Part shown: piece by piece, positions 61,091-64,000 of the stretch
Layout of the letters: the number at the start of each line of letters is the position of its first letter
How positions within the stretch are numbered: the first letter of the stretch is position 1
Assembly: GCA_947501045.1 (NCBI GenBank)
Contig: CANMUI010000008.1
Span: forward strand, 62,001 to 126,000
From: an uncultured Psychrobacter sp.
GTDB lineage: Bacteria; Pseudomonadota; Gammaproteobacteria; Pseudomonadales; Moraxellaceae
Length of the DNA stretch: 64,000 bases
Direction of reading: 5' to 3'
Translations under genes and position numbers: made by a program
The notes under the pieces: generated by a model
What the model was told of the DNA's origin: nothing
What the model saw: only the letters and a program-made list of their open reading frames with translations
The model's database searches: none

Positions 61091-62020
61091 TTAAAGGCTT
61101 TTTTGCAAAACATAAATGACAAATTTGGCCTCGCTGACACATGGTTTATGGTCAGTAGCAGCCAGTAGAGCTTGACGTTTGTCAGCACGCGCCCGATAGC
61201 TATACGGCGTCATGGTCAATAAATCAGCTAGTGCCTCTGTCGATAAGCGCATGTTAGCGGTTATACAGTGGGTATCTAACAGTTTAAAATAAGGCGCAAG
61301 CTCGTCTAAAAACTTATCTGAATCATGCTCTCGAACCTCATCAAATAACGCCTCACGTATACTAGCTAGATGTCCTACATCGGGTTTGGCAATAATCAAA
61401 TAACCGTCTTTTTGTAAGACGTGAGCAAAAGCTGCTGGCAGAATCGGACTAAAAATACTGCTGATACCCGTCATACTTTGCGCCCGTAGTGGCAAATGGG
61501 CGGCACTAGTTACCAGCGGATAAATAGCAGCCGTTTTATTTGCGTCCTCTTCCTCCTGTATGTCCTGCTGATAGCGCTGATACCAAAGTCGATTTGCCGC
61601 TTTGCTGGTCTTAGCAAGTTCTAGTACAGCAGGTTTACTAATATCAGCCGCTAGCAAAGTATCTATGCCGGTCTGCGCCATCGCCTCAGTGTAATAGCCT
61701 TCGCCGCAGCCAATATCTAGCCAACTGATTGGCTGTTTATTTTTTTTATCTAGTAGCTTTTGTATTTGCTGACAGATAAGAGTCTGTAATGGCTGATAAT
61801 AGCCCGCCTTTAAAAAACGCTGCCGCGCCGCTACAGACTCTGGACTATCTCCTGGCGCTTTGGACTTTTTTTGTTGTACTGGCAATAGATTGATATAGCC
61901 TTGACGCGCCACATCAAATGAGTGTGCGGTATGCTTGGCATTAAGACTACCATCACAGCGCCATGTATCTGGCGCAGGTATGAGGGGGGATTGACAAAGC
62001 GGACAGATAAATAAGGACAC
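61091..62020 (-). CDS. rlmA: 23S rRNA (guanine-745-N1)-methyltransferase
   Basis: RlmA methylates G745 of 23S rRNA helix 35. The 309-residue protein starts at GTG 62018-62020 with a zinc finger (CPLCQSPL...WRCDGSLNAKHTAHSFDVARQGYINLLP). It has the conserved KKSKAPGDSPESVAARQRFLKAGYYQPL and the SAM-binding LDIGCGEGYYTEAM. The order and spacing match RlmA(I). It converges on cls. Confidence 0.9.
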   Translation of the reverse strand: MSLFICPLCQSPLIPAPDTWRCDGSLNAKHTAHSFDVARQGYINLLPVQQKKSKAPGDSPESVAARQRFLKAGYYQPLQTLICQQIQKLLDKKNKQPISWLDIGCGEGYYTEAMAQTGIDTLLAADISKPAVLELAKTSKAANRLWYQRYQQDIQEEEDANKTAAIYPLVTSAAHLPLRAQSMTGISSIFSPILPAAFAHVLQKDGYLIIAKPDVGHLASIREALFDEVREHDSDKFLDELAPYFKLLDTHCITANMRLSTEALADLLTMTPYSYRARADKRQALLAATDHKPCVSEAKFVIYVLQKSL

Positions 62021-62189
62021 AAACCATCTCAGTGTTATAGTTGATTTATTCTAAAAAGATACTGTGCAGCTGGTATAAATTTTGCGCAGTCTCTGTCTGC
62101 AAAGGCGCAGCACGCAAGGAAAATTTATACCAGCAGTACGATGACATTGACGTATCGATTTTTTGTACTGACTATATGTAAATATGAAA

Positions 62190-63308
62190 CTAACGCAGTT
62201 TTAGCGTCATCAAACCCAACACCACAAGTACGATAGCAATGATCCAAAACCTCACCACAACTTGGGTCTCTTTCCAGCCAATCTCTTCAAAATGATGATG
62301 CAGGGGCGCCATACGAAAGATACGTTTTTTGCGCATCTTATAAGAACCAACTTGTAGCATCACCGATAGAGCTTCAGCGACAAACAATCCACCCATAATG
62401 GCAAAAGCAATCTCTTGACGGGTCATTACCGCAATCGTACCTAGCATCGCCCCTAATGCCAGCGCGCCCACATCACCCATAAATACCTGAGCGGGGTGAG
62501 CGTTAAACCATAAAAACCCAAGTCCTGCCCCAATCATCGCCCCACAAACGATAATGACCTCGGAGTTGTAAGTGATATAAGGGACATGTAGATACTCTGA
62601 GAATCTAATATCGCCCGATACATAAGCCATCGCTCCCAAACCTGCAGCAACTAGCACCACGGGTAATATCGCCAGACCGTCTAGACCATCGGTTAAGTTG
62701 ACCGCATTGGAGGCACCATTGATCACAAAATAGGTGAAAATAATAAAGCCGATACCGAACGGGATAACGGAGAAGGGAATGATTAGATTTTTAAAAACTG
62801 GAATCAATACATCTTGCATCTCGTGCGTCGTTGCCATACTGGGCTGTATAGAGGCAATATAATACAGTGATACGCCTACAAACAGTGCGCCCATAGACAA
62901 CCAAAAATACTTTTTGCGGGCGATTAATCCCTTCGGATTTTTATACTTAATCTTTAGCCAATCATCTGTCCAGCCTACTGCTCCAAAGATCACCATGACC
63001 ACCAGTAAGATCCAAACATAGGGATTACTTAGCCGCGCCCATAGCAGGGTTGCCACGCCAATAGATGTCAAAATAAGCACCCCGCCCATAGTGGGGGTAC
63101 CGGTTTTAATTAAGTGTGACTGCGGCCCATCATCGCGTACCGCTTGCCCATACTTCAAAGTACGCAGATGCTTGATCACACGTCCACCAAAAAACAGACT
63201 AAATGCCAGCGCTGTAATCACCGCAAGTAGCGCGCGTAGAGTGAGCGAGGATACAGCAAAAAATGGCGTGTAGTACTGACCGAGCCATTCAAACAACCAA
63301 ACTAACAC
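62190..63308 (-). CDS. mraY: Phospho-N-acetylmuramoyl-pentapeptide transferase
   Basis: MraY transfers phospho-MurNAc-pentapeptide to undecaprenyl phosphate to form lipid I. The 372-residue polytopic protein has TPTMGG near residue 72, GWTDDWLKI, NLTDGLDGLA (catalytic Asp region) and RMAPLHHHFE near the C-terminus. The start is GTG 63306-63308, with GAGGAG supplied by the last codons of murF, so mraY translation is coupled to murF. Confidence 0.96.
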   Translation of the reverse strand: MLVWLFEWLGQYYTPFFAVSSLTLRALLAVITALAFSLFFGGRVIKHLRTLKYGQAVRDDGPQSHLIKTGTPTMGGVLILTSIGVATLLWARLSNPYVWILLVVMVIFGAVGWTDDWLKIKYKNPKGLIARKKYFWLSMGALFVGVSLYYIASIQPSMATTHEMQDVLIPVFKNLIIPFSVIPFGIGFIIFTYFVINGASNAVNLTDGLDGLAILPVVLVAAGLGAMAYVSGDIRFSEYLHVPYITYNSEVIIVCGAMIGAGLGFLWFNAHPAQVFMGDVGALALGAMLGTIAVMTRQEIAFAIMGGLFVAEALSVMLQVGSYKMRKKRIFRMAPLHHHFEEIGWKETQVVVRFWIIAIVLVVLGLMTLKLR

Positions 63309-63311
63309 AGC

Positions 63312-64000
63312 CTACTCCTCAACTAGTGCATCAATAAGGGTTTCCATCGCCATAGTACGCGAACCCTTGAACAGCACGGTACAAGGCTGTGCCTGCTGAG
63401 CTTGCAAAAATGTTTGCAAGTATTGCAATAAACTATCTTTATCTTCAAAAGCGTGCGCTTCAATGGCACCCACTTCCTCAGCGCCCGCCACACTGTACTT
63501 GGCAAACTCCCCTACACAAAGGAGCATATCGATGCCAGTAGCGGCAATGGTACGACCCAAGCTTTGATGTTCACTCACGGCCGCATCTCCAAGCTCTGCA
63601 ATATCGCCTAATACCATTACTTGAGTACCGGTTTGTGCTGCCAGCACTTTGGCGGCGGCGCGTACTGAATGCGGGTTGGCATTATAAGTATCATCGATGA
63701 GGCGATGCATACCGAGTAGTTGACTGTTCAGACGTCCTTTAGCAGGCAGCGCATTTTCAAGACCGATAACGATATCGTCGACACTGATATTTAGCGCGTA
63801 GGCACAGGCGGCAGCGGCTAAAGCATTGTTGACATTGTGCTCGCCTGCCAGTGGCAGCTTGATATCATGAATCTTCGTACCGATATGTAGCTTAAACTCA
63901 CTACGCTCAGGCTCTACCTCTAAATGGCTGGCACTAACATCGGTATTACCAAAACCGATCACATGAGAAGTATGCTGCTCAGCAATGCGGCGCAACTGAT
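63312..64000 (-). CDS. murF: UDP-N-acetylmuramoyl-tripeptide--D-alanyl-D-alanine ligase, 5' part outside window
   Basis: The frame is open to the window edge, about 229 codons. It contains the MurF central and C-terminal domains: LPLAGEHNVNNALAAAACA, the DDTYNANPHSVRAA motif, VMVLGDIAELGD and VLFKGSRTMAMETLIDAL. The ATP-binding loop lies in the missing N-terminal part. The stop sits 3 bp before the mraY GTG. With mraY it represents the wall-synthesis cluster, from which murD and ftsW at 31-34 kb are separated. Confidence 0.93.
   Translation of the reverse strand, partial: QLRRIAEQHTSHVIGFGNTDVSASHLEVEPERSEFKLHIGTKIHDIKLPLAGEHNVNNALAAAACAYALNISVDDIVIGLENALPAKGRLNSQLLGMHRLIDDTYNANPHSVRAAAKVLAAQTGTQVMVLGDIAELGDAAVSEHQSLGRTIAATGIDMLLCVGEFAKYSVAGAEEVGAIEAHAFEDKDSLLQYLQTFLQAQQAQPCTVLFKGSRTMAMETLIDALVEE

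Noticed and set aside
1..64000. CRISPR arrays, prophage structural genes, insertion sequences and integrons
   Set aside because: No regularly spaced direct repeats, no transposase or integrase protein, and no phage structural protein was recognised anywhere in the window.

Overview
The window is a 64 kb piece of an AT-leaning gammaproteobacterial chromosome. It most likely comes from the Moraxellaceae, and Psychrobacter is my best guess. The evidence is gene content and order: lgt-thyA-folA, rpsP-rimM-trmD-rplS, a BfmS/BfmR-like two-component pair, atpIBEFHAGDC, znuA divergent from zur-znuC-znuB, dksA-gluQ, ftsW and murD separated from mraY/murF, glnK-amtB, and many short inserts in otherwise standard proteins. 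No rRNA or 16S marker is present, so the genus is an inference.

Layout. 1-3.4 kb: NRDE-family protein, lgt, thyA, folA. 3.4-3.9 kb: an unusual intergenic block with two very small ORFs and mutually exclusive RNA pairings, ending in a terminator. 3.9-8.8 kb: uvrC, a large membrane protein, a small HNH protein and a hot-dog protein. 9-11.5 kb: the rpsP operon (minus). 11.7-16.2 kb: an orphan EnvZ-like kinase, a small membrane protein and the BfmSR-like pair. 16.7-24.9 kb: the whole F-type ATP synthase operon (minus). 25-28.6 kb: zinc uptake genes with a Zur box. 28.8-31.4 kb: cpdA-like gene, dksA, gluQ. 31.4-34.3 kb: ftsW and murD. 35-39.7 kb: SulP transporter with a UspA partner, then glnK-amtB. 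39.8-43.7 kb: DUF2147 protein, small hypothetical, secreted nuclease, tRNA-Ser(GGA), thioesterase, second UspA protein.

44.0-56.1 kb is a defence island. A type I restriction-modification system (hsdM, hsdS, hsdR plus a YgjP-like metallopeptidase) is split between hsdS and hsdR by about 5 kb of inserted genes. The insert holds a Septu-type ptuA/ptuB pair, a membrane-anchored BLUF photoreceptor on the opposite strand, and a three-gene unit headed by a ribbon-helix-helix regulator. This unit diverges from a short free-standing transcription unit on the plus strand, and the two have matching back-to-back promoters. REP-like inverted repeats flank this last part. I consider this divergent module and the 3.5-3.8 kb attenuator-like block the best candidates for undescribed biology here.

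56.2-64 kb returns to ordinary chromosome: a lipoprotein, a DUF421 protein with a zinc-ribbon tail, a Met/His-rich LTxxQ protein, a DUF3124 lipoprotein, cardiolipin synthase, rlmA, mraY and the 3' part of murF.

The housekeeping blocks cover nucleotide synthesis (thyA/folA), translation and tRNA modification (rpsP operon, gluQ, rlmA), energy (atp), zinc and nitrogen homeostasis, and cell wall synthesis. All family assignments come from reading the protein sequences; no database search was run.
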